26,059 nucleotides of DNA, from contig DAOUGC010000004.1 of the NCBI GenBank assembly GCA_034429695.1, forward strand, positions 1-26,059. Reading direction: 5' to 3'. Under the pieces are notes generated by a model that worked only from the letters and a program-made list of their open reading frames with translations, searched no databases and was not told where the DNA came from. This document shows, piece by piece, positions 1-8,143 of the stretch. The position numbers and the translations under genes were made by a program. The stretch's first letter is position 1, and the number at the start of each line of letters is the position of its first letter. Source of the DNA: DAOUGC01 sp034429695. Its GTDB lineage: Bacteria > Chloroflexota > Anaerolineae > Anaerolineales > Anaerolineaceae.

Positions 1-533
1 ACATACTTGAACAATGAATTGTCCACACTGCGCCGCATAATCGGCTGGCAGTACTGCGCGTCGTTTTCGTGCATCAACAGGGTGAAGGGATACGCCTGCT
101 CTTTTGGGTCAGATGGGAAAACCCAGCCGATCAACCCGGTTTCGTTTGAGTACACCACCCTGCCGGTGCGGTCGGCAATGCAGATGCCGTCCATCCTCAC
201 CCGGTCAGCCAGGCTTTGCCACCAGTAGGTGGTGGTCTCGTAGGAATGTTGATTGAGCAGTTCCCGCAACATGCGCGACTGAATGATCATCTGCTCATCC
301 AAAATCCGTTCTTTCAAGGATTGTGACTGTGACACGGCGTGTGCCGCCTCAATGGCGGCATTGATCGCCAGCATGTTCACCTGGGCAGCCACATCCTCCA
401 TGCCGTCTATATCAAAGCCAAAACCACGCAGGCGCGCCGTCAGTTCCTGCAAATCCTGGAGCACACGCCCGCCGTCGTAATCGGACATGGCTCGCCTGCC
501 GCTTTCATCGGCTTTCGGAGTTCTTTCGATCAT
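1..533 (-). CDS. Soluble MCP-hairpin/Cache-like sensor protein, C-terminus cut by window edge
   Basis: Partial gene of 177 visible codons, running off the left edge. It is a clear paralogue of the neighbouring protein encoded at 666-1460. A helical segment with VAAQVNMLAINAAIEAAHA resembles the signalling tip hairpin of methyl-accepting chemotaxis proteins. It is followed by a sensor-like domain containing TYWWQSLADRV, the GWVFPSDP stretch and YCQPIMRRSVDN. I see no transmembrane segment, so the protein is probably cytoplasmic. The ATG at 533 was chosen as the first in-frame ATG; a second ATG at 488 is possible and no strong Shine-Dalgarno decides between them. It lies 132 bp downstream of its paralogue in the same orientation, so this looks like a tandem duplication. 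A role in chemosensory or redox signalling is inferred, not shown. Confidence 0.8.
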   Translation of the reverse strand, partial: MIERTPKADESGRRAMSDYDGGRVLQDLQELTARLRGFGFDIDGMEDVAAQVNMLAINAAIEAAHAVSQSQSLKERILDEQMIIQSRMLRELLNQHSYETTTYWWQSLADRVRMDGICIADRTGRVVYSNETGLIGWVFPSDPKEQAYPFTLLMHENDAQYCQPIMRRSVDNSLFKY

Positions 534-665
534 GTCTGTGTCCAAATCGTTAACCTTATTCGATCCCCATGATGATTAATGATATTTGTTTCCCGTCACA
601 GACACAATAATAAAATATTCTGTAAACAAACCCGGGGGTTGCGGCCCTTTAGGCCCCTGTCCGGC

Positions 666-1460
666 TTACCGCCCCTGCCCGTCCGCCTCCAGCGACGCAC
701 ACACCACCTGCGCCCGTTGCAGGGTGAGCTTTAATTCGTCCAGCAGTTCCTGGTGACTTCCACCCATGCTCCTGGCCGATTTGGAGATCACATCAGAAAG
801 CCGGCTCATCTCCTGGGCGATAAAGCCAAACACATTCACCGAAATGTTAATGCGGGCAATGGTTTCGGCCCGGTAGCCCACCTGCACTATGCCCGGCTCA
901 TCCTGGCGCGATACGCCGACAAACTTGAACAGGGTATCGTCAATGCTGCGCCGCATGATCGGCTGGCAGTAAAAGGCGTCATCATGACCGATCAGGCGGG
1001 TGAAAGGATAAGTCTGCGCGGCAGGGTCTGACGGAAAGACCCAGCCGATCTTTTGTGCCTCATTGGCGTACACTACAGCCCCGGCGCGGTCTGTAATGGT
1101 GATGGTATCCAGTTTTACGCGATCAGCCAGGCGCTGCCACCAGTAAGGTGTATTTTCAAATACGCGATGATTGAGCAGTTCACGTAAAAGGCGTGCCTGG
1201 GTGGTCATTTGCTCATCGAGGATCTTTTCTTTCAGATTCTGCGCCTGTGAAACCGCGTGCGCTGCTTCGATGGCAGCGTTGATCGCCAGGATGTTCACCT
1301 GGGCAGCCACTTCTTCCATGTTATCAATTTCATTGGCAAACCCGCGCAATCGCTCAGACAGGGCAGCTAATTCCTGCAGCAGGGTGGCGCCAGTCGTGAC
1401 TGCTCCACCGCGGGAACCATCAGTCCCCGAATGAAAGGCTTCAGCTTGCGATCCGGTCAT
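666..1460 (-). CDS. Soluble MCP-hairpin/Cache-like sensor protein (264 aa)
   Basis: The start ATG at 1460 has AAGGA about 8 nt upstream; a longer reading to 1523 lacks such a site. Residues about 45-75 hold VAAQVNILAINAAIEAAHA, which resembles the highly conserved cytoplasmic tip of chemotaxis receptors. Residues about 105-200 form a sensor-like domain (YWWQRLADRV, GWVFPSDP, YCQPIMRRSIDD, FKFVGVSR, GIVQVGY) of the Cache/PAS kind. Residues about 210-260 are a further predicted helix. Domain order is reversed from a normal receptor, where sensing precedes signalling, and neither transmembrane helices nor a HAMP domain are visible. The protein is short for a receptor (usually over 500 aa). It may relay a cytoplasmic ligand to a CheA/CheW array or act as a stand-alone sensor; no che gene is in the window to decide. 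Confidence 0.85.
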   Translation of the reverse strand: MTGSQAEAFHSGTDGSRGGAVTTGATLLQELAALSERLRGFANEIDNMEEVAAQVNILAINAAIEAAHAVSQAQNLKEKILDEQMTTQARLLRELLNHRVFENTPYWWQRLADRVKLDTITITDRAGAVVYANEAQKIGWVFPSDPAAQTYPFTRLIGHDDAFYCQPIMRRSIDDTLFKFVGVSRQDEPGIVQVGYRAETIARINISVNVFGFIAQEMSRLSDVISKSARSMGGSHQELLDELKLTLQRAQVVCASLEADGQGR

Positions 1461-1682
1461 AAAGTCATCCTTGTTTTTGTACGGTATCCACAAATAATAC
1501 GCCAATTGGCAGCAAAATTCCATAAAAATATTGTATATTTGTTCCCCGCCCCTGTCCCAAAGCCCTCATACTGGAAGAAACCGTCTTTCAGGCATCCGCA
1601 TTCATGCTTTCCCGTTCAGGCGTGGTACACTAGAAAAACCGCCTCAAAAAACATCCAACTCCCATCCATACAGGAGGCAGAC

Positions 1683-2480
1683 TTGGGCTTTGAATGGTTC
1701 CCCGGTGGAATGGTTCCCGCCATGCTGGCGGTCATCTTTATGTTGCTGGCAGCCGCTGCACTGTGGGTGTGGCGCATCCAGCAGGCGGGCGGGCGCAGCA
1801 TGCCGGCTGGTGATGACCGGCGCGGCGAAGAAATTCTGACGGTGCTCCTTGCACGCCGCTCGCAACTGCGCGAATGGCAGCCGCACGCCCTGGCAGATCT
1901 CGCCACCCGCGTTGATGCCACCTGGCGCCGTCTGGGTACAGCCATCACCTTTGACGGCCAGATCCGCAGCGCAACACCCGACGAACGCGCCGGCTCGCCG
2001 TGGGTGCGTTACCGCGGCAGGGTGCATGGCATCAACCAGCCGGTGGGCTGGCTGGGGGCATGCACGTCGCGCCAGATGTTCCTGTTGTCGCTGGACAGCA
2101 ACGAAACCCGCATCGAGGTGGATCATCGTCCGCTGGGCGTTCTGACACACGAGGGCAAACTGCTCGATCCCTCCGGGACGCTGCTGGGAAACGCGTCACT
2201 CGCCCCCGAAAGTCCCCTGGCGCTGCAAATGGAAACCCTGCGCTGGCTGCTTGGGGATGAGCAAATCCCATCGCCGATTGTTTTTGGCAACCGCCTGACG
2301 GCTCACCTGAGCTGCGCCAGCCAGTTTTCATCCGGCATGCGCCTGCTGATTCCCGGCCCCTCCACACCGGTACTGCGGCTGGAATGTGAACCCCAAAACC
2401 CGCAGCAGCACGACTGGTTGCTGGCAATTGCAGTACTGGCTGTGGCGCGCGTTGTCATGCGCTCAGCCTGGGCGGATTAA
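1683..2480 (+). CDS. Membrane-anchored protein of unknown function (265 aa)
   Basis: I do not recognise a family. The start is a TTG at 1683 with GGAGG at 1673-1677, 5 nt upstream. An in-frame ATG at 1710 is the alternative; the open frame extends further upstream but without a ribosome binding site. An N-terminal hydrophobic helix (about residues 10-32, PAMLAVIFMLLAAAALWVW) should anchor the protein. The rest is mostly polar and mixed alpha/beta in appearance. A second hydrophobic stretch near the C-terminus (LLAIAVLAVARVV) could be a helix packing on the membrane. It ends 13 bp before the Nudix gene, so the two are probably co-transcribed. It is divergent from the sensor gene at 1460. Confidence 0.75.
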   Translation: MGFEWFPGGMVPAMLAVIFMLLAAAALWVWRIQQAGGRSMPAGDDRRGEEILTVLLARRSQLREWQPHALADLATRVDATWRRLGTAITFDGQIRSATPDERAGSPWVRYRGRVHGINQPVGWLGACTSRQMFLLSLDSNETRIEVDHRPLGVLTHEGKLLDPSGTLLGNASLAPESPLALQMETLRWLLGDEQIPSPIVFGNRLTAHLSCASQFSSGMRLLIPGPSTPVLRLECEPQNPQQHDWLLAIAVLAVARVVMRSAWAD

Positions 2481-2493
2481 GAATAGGAGCATC

Positions 2494-3054
2494 ATGGACC
2501 CCTGGAAGACCCTGACATCGGCATACCTGCTCAAAGACGGCTGGGCCTGCGTCCGCACAGACCGCTGCCGGTTGCCCAACGGCGCGGTGATTGACCCCTA
2601 CATCGTGCTGGAATACCGGCCGTGGGTCAACATCATCCCCATTACCGTGGATGGCATGGTGGTGATGGTGCGCCAGTACCGCCATGCTGTGGGCGAGGTG
2701 CACCTGGAACTTCCCGGCGGGACAACGGATGAAGGTGAAACCGACATGGAGGCTGCCGCCCGGCGCGAATTAAAGGAAGAGACCGGTTATTCAGGTGGGC
2801 AGTGGGAGCTGTGCGGTGAAGCCTGCCCCAATGCCGCCAGCCATAACAACCGCATCCATTACTTTCTGGCGCGGGGGGTGCAATATTCCGGCGCCCGCCA
2901 CCTGGACGCCACAGAAGACCTGGACGCGGTTCTGATGCCCCTGCCGGAGGTGATCCGTCAGGCTGCATCGGGCGGCATTCCGGGGGCGCTGCATTTGGCC
3001 GGATTGTTCCTGGCGCTGGCGCGCATGGGGAACCCGCCTTTTGGAACCCAGTAA
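2494..3054 (+). CDS. Nudix hydrolase, ADP-ribose pyrophosphatase-like (186 aa)
   Basis: Nudix enzymes hydrolyse nucleoside diphosphates linked to another group; NudF-type members split ADP-ribose to AMP and ribose 5-phosphate. The Nudix box lies at about residues 75-99: LPGGTTDEGE, then RELKEETGY, giving the metal-binding RE..EE residues. The spacing between the box glutamate and the RE pair is 8 residues by my count, where the classical pattern has 7. The upstream part (IIPITVDGMVVMVRQYRHAVG, then ELPGG) matches the beta-strand layout of ADP-ribose pyrophosphatases, and the length is typical. The ATG at 2494 has TAGGAG upstream. It follows the membrane-anchored gene by 13 bp. The substrate is inferred from family resemblance only. 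Confidence 0.9.
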   Translation: MDPWKTLTSAYLLKDGWACVRTDRCRLPNGAVIDPYIVLEYRPWVNIIPITVDGMVVMVRQYRHAVGEVHLELPGGTTDEGETDMEAAARRELKEETGYSGGQWELCGEACPNAASHNNRIHYFLARGVQYSGARHLDATEDLDAVLMPLPEVIRQAASGGIPGALHLAGLFLALARMGNPPFGTQ

Positions 3055-3191
3055 GATCACGGCATTTACAGTCTCCTTACGAATTTTTCACTCTCATCGT
3101 ACCAGCCGCCGATCCACTTATAATTAAATGATGCACCATCAGGCCACCGGGCCTTCGCTTATCGTCCTTACTGAACGTATGAATAGGGCAC

Positions 3192-6100
3192 ATGAACAAA
3201 AAAACCTCCACGCTCCAGCCAGCCTCTGCAGCACCCCTGGATCAGGCAAAGCCAAAACCGGCTGCCAGCCCGCTGCTTTACACGGTTGACGTTGATTACC
3301 GCCTGCAATTTGTCAATGACGCCGCAATCCACCTGGCGGGCGGCGACCCAACCGGTCGGGTGTGCCACCAGGCGCTGTTTGGGCGGCAGGCAGTTTGCCC
3401 GTGGTGTCCAGCTTTCCCATCCTCACCGGGTCATTCCCAACCTATCGAGTTTGAACACCCTGATGGCGGACGTGTGTATGCCGGATTTCACACCGGCATG
3501 CCCGGCGTAAACGGCGACCTGCTGCGCTGGGTGTTGCTCAACGAGGTCAGCGAACAGAAGGCAGCCTGGGATGCGTTGAGCAGCAGTAATGCTCACATGC
3601 GCTCCATCTTTTTATCAGACCCCAGACCGCTGCTCATCCTTGAGAACTTCACCCTCCGCGAGGCCAATCCATCTGCGGTTCGTATCCTGGGTCTGGGGGG
3701 AGACACACCCCCAGACATCACACGCCTGCGCGACCCACAGGGGGAAGACCTGGGACAATTCCTGCGGCGGTCGCTACCTGCTGGTTGCTCCACGCCGCAG
3801 TCCGGGTTGGAATGGTCCATGACTCTGCCAGATGGTGGGCTTGTTCTGTATGAAATAACCGTAATCTGTTATCAGGCGGCAGGGGCAATCCGCATGTTGC
3901 TTGCCCTGCACGATACCACCAAACACCGGCGCACTGAGCAAGCCCTGCGGCAAAGCGAACAGCGCTTTGCCCAGTTCATGGATTTCGCCCCCGCGGGTGT
4001 TTTTATCAAAGACAATGAAAACCGCGTGGTGTATGTCAACGCATACATGAAGGAGCATTTTGGGGCAGAAAGCTGGATCGGCAGGAAGACCCTCGAGGTC
4101 TTCCCCAATGAGATCGGCGCAGCCATGACCGCTGATGATGAGAACGCCATGTCAAGCGGCTATCAAAAAACGGTTGAAGCCCTGCCGCATCCAGACGGCA
4201 TCTTTCATTACTACGAAACGCAAAAGTTCAGGCTGGTGCTGGATGAATCCAGCCCGCCCATGCTGGGCGGCATTGCGCTTGACATCACCGATGATCTTCA
4301 TTCCAGTTCAGAGCGCATGCAAGCGTTACTTGAGCTTAATCAGATGACCGGCTCCGGCCTGCAGGAGATCGCCAGCTTTGCCATGGAAGCCGCCGTGCGC
4401 CTGACCGGCAGCGACATCGGCTACCTGGCATTCACCAGTAACGATGAAAGCCTGCTCACCATGTACGCCTGGTCACAAAATGCCATGCGCCAGTGTCAGA
4501 TCATTGACAAACCGATAGAATACATGACAAGCGAGACCGGTCTGTGGGGCGAGGCCATCCGCCAGCGCCGCCCGGTGATCACCAACGACTATACCGCTCC
4601 CAATCCGCACAAACGCGGTCTGCCCGAAGGCCATGTACCCATCCGCCGCCACATGAACGTGCCCGTTTTCAGCGGTGACAGAATCGTGCTGGTGGCAGGG
4701 GTGGGCAACAAGCATAACGATTACGACGAGGTGGATGTTCAGCAACTGACCCTTTTAATGGAGGGCATGTGGTCGCAGGTCGAACGCAACCGCAAACAGG
4801 AAGAGCTGGCCAACCGCCTGAAGGAAATTGAGGCCGTCAACCGCATCTCCAGTCAGTTGCGCATGGCAAACTCAGTATCGGAGTTGCTCAATTTACTGTT
4901 GGACGAGACCCTGAATGCCATCGGGGCGGAGCAGGGTTCCATCTGGATGTATGAGCCTGCCAGCAATCATTTACGGCAAACCGTGTGGCGCGGCATTTAC
5001 AGCGGTTTTGCGGGCAGGTCCTTCCCTGCCAGTGACGGTCTGCTCGGGGAGGTTTTTCTCAGCCGGGAGATGCTGCCCGTGGATGATTTCACCAAACACC
5101 ATCGCTTTAACCCGGCTGCCAGCAATGTCCTGCCGGAGGGGTTGGGCGGCTGCCTGATCCCGTTGATGGCCGGTTCACAGCCGCTGGGCGTTCTGGTGGT
5201 GGGGGTTCCCTCCAGTGCACCGATCACACCGGACCAGCTCCGTTTTCTGCACACGCTGGCAGAGATGGCGGGCAACTCGCTGCAGCGCGTGCTGCTTTAC
5301 GATCAAGCCCAGTTGCAGCTTACCCGCCTGTCAGCACTGCGCACCATTGACATGACCATTTCCTCCAGCCATGATCTCAAGTTCAGCATGACCACGCTGA
5401 TCAGCCAGGTGATTAAAGAGTTGGGAGTGGATGCAGCCGATGTGCTGGTGCTCAACCCGCACACCATGATGCTGGAAACCTGCATTGGGCAGGGCTTCCA
5501 GTTGCGCCATCCGGCTGTTCAATTACGCATGGGCGAGAGCGAAGCCGGTAAGGCCGCCATGGAACGCCGCACGGTGATGATCCAGGACCTGAGCAAAAGC
5601 ATCAACCATCTCACCCGCGGTGAAATGTTGGACGGCGAGGGCTTCCAAGCTTACATTGCCGTGCCTTTGCTGGCAAAAAGCCAGGTAAAGGGCGTGCTGC
5701 GCATTCTGCACCGCGAACGGCTTGAGCCGGAAAGCGAATGGATGGACTTTATGGAGATGCTGGCCGGTCAGGCGGCCATTGCCATTGACAACGCCGAGAT
5801 GTTCGAGGGACTCAAGCGTTCTCACACCGACCTCTCGATTGCCTATGACACCACCCTCGAAGGCTGGGCGCGCGCACTGGAGCTGCGTGATGTGGAAACG
5901 CAGGGACACAGCCAGCGCGTCACCGATATGACCATGCAACTGGCCACCAACATGCGCATCAAGGGTGTTGACCTGGTGAATTTGCGCCGCGGCGCGCTGC
6001 TGCACGACATCGGCAAAATGAGCATCCCCGATCACATCCTCTTCAAACCCGGTCCGCTGACCGAGGATGAATGGTTGATCATGCGCCGTCACCCTGAGTT

Positions 6101-6386
6101 CGCCTGCAACCTGATCCAGAACGTGCCCTACCTGCACCCTGCCATGGATATTCCCATGTACCATCATGAGAAGTGGGACGGCACGGGCTATCCACACGGG
6201 CTGCGCGGCCAGCAGATCCCGTTGACGGCGCGCATCTTCTCGGTGGTGGATGTGTGGGACGCACTGCGGTCAGACAGGCCCTATCGCAAGGCGTGGGGCG
6301 TTGATCAAACCATCCATTACATTCGTGAACAGTCCGGGAAGCACTTTGACCCCAACGTGGTGACCCACTTCCTCAAGCTGGTGTAA
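3192..6386 (+). CDS. PAS/GAF sensor HD-GYP phosphodiesterase (1064 aa)
   Basis: Predicted cyclic-di-GMP phosphodiesterase under multi-domain sensory control. Domains by eye: PAS at 25-122, PAS at 135-240, PAS at 255-370, three GAF domains at about 375-530, 545-700 and 710-870, and HD-GYP at 885-1064. The catalytic domain has HDIGK at 938-942 and HHEKWDGTGYP at 991-1001, the two signature motifs, so it should be active. The first PAS carries Cys58 and a CPWC motif at 69-72 that could bind a metal or respond to redox state. No transmembrane helix is seen, so it is cytoplasmic. The ribosome binding site before the ATG is weak (AGGG). A TATAAT at 3119-3124 could be a -10 element, but no good -35 accompanies it. 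A strong terminator follows at 6441-6471. It appears monocistronic. Confidence 0.95.
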   Translation: MNKKTSTLQPASAAPLDQAKPKPAASPLLYTVDVDYRLQFVNDAAIHLAGGDPTGRVCHQALFGRQAVCPWCPAFPSSPGHSQPIEFEHPDGGRVYAGFHTGMPGVNGDLLRWVLLNEVSEQKAAWDALSSSNAHMRSIFLSDPRPLLILENFTLREANPSAVRILGLGGDTPPDITRLRDPQGEDLGQFLRRSLPAGCSTPQSGLEWSMTLPDGGLVLYEITVICYQAAGAIRMLLALHDTTKHRRTEQALRQSEQRFAQFMDFAPAGVFIKDNENRVVYVNAYMKEHFGAESWIGRKTLEVFPNEIGAAMTADDENAMSSGYQKTVEALPHPDGIFHYYETQKFRLVLDESSPPMLGGIALDITDDLHSSSERMQALLELNQMTGSGLQEIASFAMEAAVRLTGSDIGYLAFTSNDESLLTMYAWSQNAMRQCQIIDKPIEYMTSETGLWGEAIRQRRPVITNDYTAPNPHKRGLPEGHVPIRRHMNVPVFSGDRIVLVAGVGNKHNDYDEVDVQQLTLLMEGMWSQVERNRKQEELANRLKEIEAVNRISSQLRMANSVSELLNLLLDETLNAIGAEQGSIWMYEPASNHLRQTVWRGIYSGFAGRSFPASDGLLGEVFLSREMLPVDDFTKHHRFNPAASNVLPEGLGGCLIPLMAGSQPLGVLVVGVPSSAPITPDQLRFLHTLAEMAGNSLQRVLLYDQAQLQLTRLSALRTIDMTISSSHDLKFSMTTLISQVIKELGVDAADVLVLNPHTMMLETCIGQGFQLRHPAVQLRMGESEAGKAAMERRTVMIQDLSKSINHLTRGEMLDGEGFQAYIAVPLLAKSQVKGVLRILHRERLEPESEWMDFMEMLAGQAAIAIDNAEMFEGLKRSHTDLSIAYDTTLEGWARALELRDVETQGHSQRVTDMTMQLATNMRIKGVDLVNLRRGALLHDIGKMSIPDHILFKPGPLTEDEWLIMRRHPEFACNLIQNVPYLHPAMDIPMYHHEKWDGTGYPHGLRGQQIPLTARIFSVVDVWDALRSDRPYRKAWGVDQTIHYIREQSGKHFDPNVVTHFLKLV

Positions 6387-6440
6387 GAACAGGCGTATAC
6401 CGAGAAGCAATTCGCAGGTTGGTTTGCCAGCCAAGTGTAG

Positions 6441-6472
6441 GGTGGGTCCGCTTTTGGACCCACCATCTTTTT
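6441..6472 (+). terminator. Rho-independent terminator after the HD-GYP gene
   Basis: A perfect 9-bp stem (6441-6449 GGTGGGTCC with 6456-6464 GGACCCACC) and a 6-nt loop are followed by ATC and a run of seven T. It sits 55 bp after the HD-GYP stop codon. Its 5' side, 6437-6449 read on the minus strand, is GGACCCACCCTAC, which matches the inferred IS110 target motif. Confidence 0.85.
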
Positions 6473-6490
6473 TTAGATTATGTATAAATC

Positions 6491-6517
6491 GGTGGGTCGG
6501 ATAAGCACCGACCCACC
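6491..6517. repeat. GGTGGGTCGG hairpin at the left flank of the IS110 element
   Basis: A perfect 10-bp inverted repeat (6491-6500 and 6508-6517) with a 7-nt loop. Its arms share GGTGGGTC/GACCCACC with the terminator hairpin 40 bp upstream. The right arm ends exactly at the inferred CT insertion core (6518-6519), so the IS inserted at the edge of this hairpin. Confidence 0.8.
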
Positions 6518-6525
6518 CTGTTATA

Positions 6526-6531
6526 TATACT
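6526..6531 (+). promoter_or_regulatory. -10 half of a predicted circle-junction promoter in the IS left end
   Basis: TATACT lies 6 bp inside the left end. When the right and left ends are joined through the CT core, it sits 17 bp downstream of the TTGACA at 8138-8143 (9 bp of right end, 2 bp core, 6 bp of left end). This would drive the leader RNA and transposase from the circular form. IS110-family circle junctions are known to form such promoters. Confidence 0.65.
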
Positions 6532-6549
6532 GGAAAAAGGAAACGGAAA

Positions 6550-6734
6550 GGGGTAGAACAGAGAGGGAGCCCAATCCAAATCTGCCTACCCCGACCGGGA
6601 CCCGACCTGGGACAGAGGACCGGACCCACCCAGTGCTGAGAGTACCCTCGTAGGATAGTCCCCCAGGTCTGCCAGCTGAGACCGTCAAAAACGTATTGCG
6701 CAAAAAGCGCCATAACAGGGAAACGGTAACTGGC
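6550..6734 (+). ncRNA. Candidate IS110 bridge RNA
   Basis: The segment between the left end and the transposase folds by eye into three consecutive units. First is a 5' hairpin (GGGGTAG 6550-6556 with CTACCCC 6586-6592). Second is a stem GACCTGGG 6604-6611 with CCCAGGTC 6662-6669, closing a large internal loop. Third is nested stems GCCAG 6671-6675/CTGGC 6730-6734, ACCGT 6681-6685/ACGGT 6723-6727 and GCGC 6698-6701/GCGC 6707-6710. This is the layout of IS621-type bridge RNAs: a 5' stem-loop, a target-binding loop and a donor-binding loop. Guide-like matches: 6623-6631 equals left flank 6510-6518; 6650-6654 is complementary to 8152-8156; 6690-6696 equals right end 8145-8151; 6712-6720 is complementary to 6516-6524. 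Exact RNA ends are unknown; transcription could start near 6538. Confidence 0.75.
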
Positions 6735-6775
6735 ATCCGAGTCCAACCTCCCGATATGCTCGAAAGGAGGTCACA

Positions 6776-8002
6776 ATGACAGTATACCTCGGGATTGACT
6801 GGAGTGAACAAAAACATGTGGTGTGTATGATGAACCCGGCAGGCCAGGAGGTGGCGCGCCTGAGCATCCCGCATAGTGTGAGTGGGATGCTGAAACTGGA
6901 GCAGGCCATCCTGGCAATGGGGGTGAAGAAAGAGGAGGTGTGCATCGGGCTGGAAACGTCCCACAACTTGTTGATCGATTTTTTCCTGGAGCGGGGGTAT
7001 GACAATCTCTACATTCTGCCGCCCGGACAGGTACATGCCAATCAGAACCGGTATGCGCAATCCAAGGCAAAGGATGACCAGCGTGATGCCTGGGTGCTGG
7101 CGGATATGCTGCGCACCGACCGTGGGCGTTACCGGATGTGGCAGCCGGATCTACCCATCACGCGTCGGATACAGGTTCAGGTGGGGTATGTGTTGTATCT
7201 GTCCCGCATGATCCGGCGTCAAAGCAATCATCTGCGGGCCATCTTGTTGCGCTACTACCCGGTGGCCATGGAGTTGTTCGGCAAGCTGGACAGCATGATT
7301 GCCCTGGCCTTTCTACGCGAGTATCCAGCGCCTCAAGCTGCCCAAAGGCTGTCCATGATGGAATTTCAAGCCTTTTTGCGTGCCCAACACTATCCCCATA
7401 TCCGGCACTGGGCCAGGTTGTATGCCCGCTTGATGAGCCCTCATCCAGAGGCGTTGCCAGAGACCGTGGCGCTCTATCAACCCCAGGTGCCGCAACTGGC
7501 ACAGCAGTTGGCCATGTTTGTCTCTCAAAAACGTCAGGCGCTTAAATACCTGCAAGAATTGTTTGCTCAACATCCTGATGCAGCACTTTACCGCTCGCTG
7601 CCTGGCACGGGTGACTTCCTGGCTCCTGCTTTGCTGGCCGAACTGGGCGATGACCGACAACGTTTTCCCAGTGCCACCATCCTTCAGGCCACCGCTGGCA
7701 CCTGTCCCGTTCGCAAAAGCTCGGGTAAACATGGCGTCAATGTCTTTCGCCGCGCCTGTGACCGCCGGTTTCGCTACATCGCCACGCTTTGGGCTGGCAT
7801 GGCTGCCAAACGTTCCGGCTGGGCGCTGTCTTATCTTGAGCAAGCCCGCAAGAGAGGTTGCACTCAGGTGGACGCCACCCGTCGTCTGGCCAATCGTTTG
7901 CTGTCCATTCTGTGGAAACTATGGCAGGACGATTTGCTCTACGACGAAAGTGTCCACCTGCGTAATCTGTTGGAACGCGCCAAACCAAAAGCGCGTGGCT
8001 AA
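6776..8002 (+). CDS. IS110-family transposase/recombinase (408 aa)
   Basis: This is the RNA-guided recombinase of the IS110 family, with an N-terminal RuvC-like DEDD domain and a C-terminal serine-containing domain. Visible catalytic candidates are Asp8 (in GIDWS), Glu60 (in GLETSH), Asp101 and Asp104 (in KDDQRDAWVLAD), and a C-terminal Ser at about 315-316 in the KSSGKHG segment after LPGTGDFLAPALLAELGD. The middle (about 120-270) is helical, as expected for the coiled-coil region. A strong AGGAGG (6765-6770) precedes the ATG. No frameshift or internal stop is present and the length is normal, so the element may still be active. Confidence 0.97.
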   Translation: MTVYLGIDWSEQKHVVCMMNPAGQEVARLSIPHSVSGMLKLEQAILAMGVKKEEVCIGLETSHNLLIDFFLERGYDNLYILPPGQVHANQNRYAQSKAKDDQRDAWVLADMLRTDRGRYRMWQPDLPITRRIQVQVGYVLYLSRMIRRQSNHLRAILLRYYPVAMELFGKLDSMIALAFLREYPAPQAAQRLSMMEFQAFLRAQHYPHIRHWARLYARLMSPHPEALPETVALYQPQVPQLAQQLAMFVSQKRQALKYLQELFAQHPDAALYRSLPGTGDFLAPALLAELGDDRQRFPSATILQATAGTCPVRKSSGKHGVNVFRRACDRRFRYIATLWAGMAAKRSGWALSYLEQARKRGCTQVDATRRLANRLLSILWKLWQDDLLYDESVHLRNLLERAKPKARG

Positions 8003-8137
8003 CTAATCCGTTCTTTTTCATCGAGCATATCGGGCGTGGCGGTTGGGTTGGGCTCCCACTGCTTTGCTCCCTTCTCCCTGGCACATTCTCCCTTTTGTGC
8101 TCAGTTCTGCCCTTTTACCTTTTGCTCAGTTTCCCTA

Positions 8138-8143
8138 TTGACA
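8138..8143 (+). promoter_or_regulatory. -35 half of a predicted circle-junction promoter in the IS right end
   Basis: A perfect TTGACA lies 9 bp inside the right core. It has no good -10 on the integrated right side, but pairs with TATACT at 6526-6531 at 17-bp spacing if the element circularises. This arrangement independently supports the boundary assignment. Confidence 0.65.

Noticed and set aside
615..665. Terminator after the sensor gene ending at 666
   Set aside because: A weak GGGG/CCCC pairing exists, but the stem is broken and the T run is poor.
1431..1682. Upstream extension of the 1683-2480 gene
   Set aside because: The extension overlaps the divergent sensor gene's start and promoter region. 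GGAGG sits just before the TTG at 1683.
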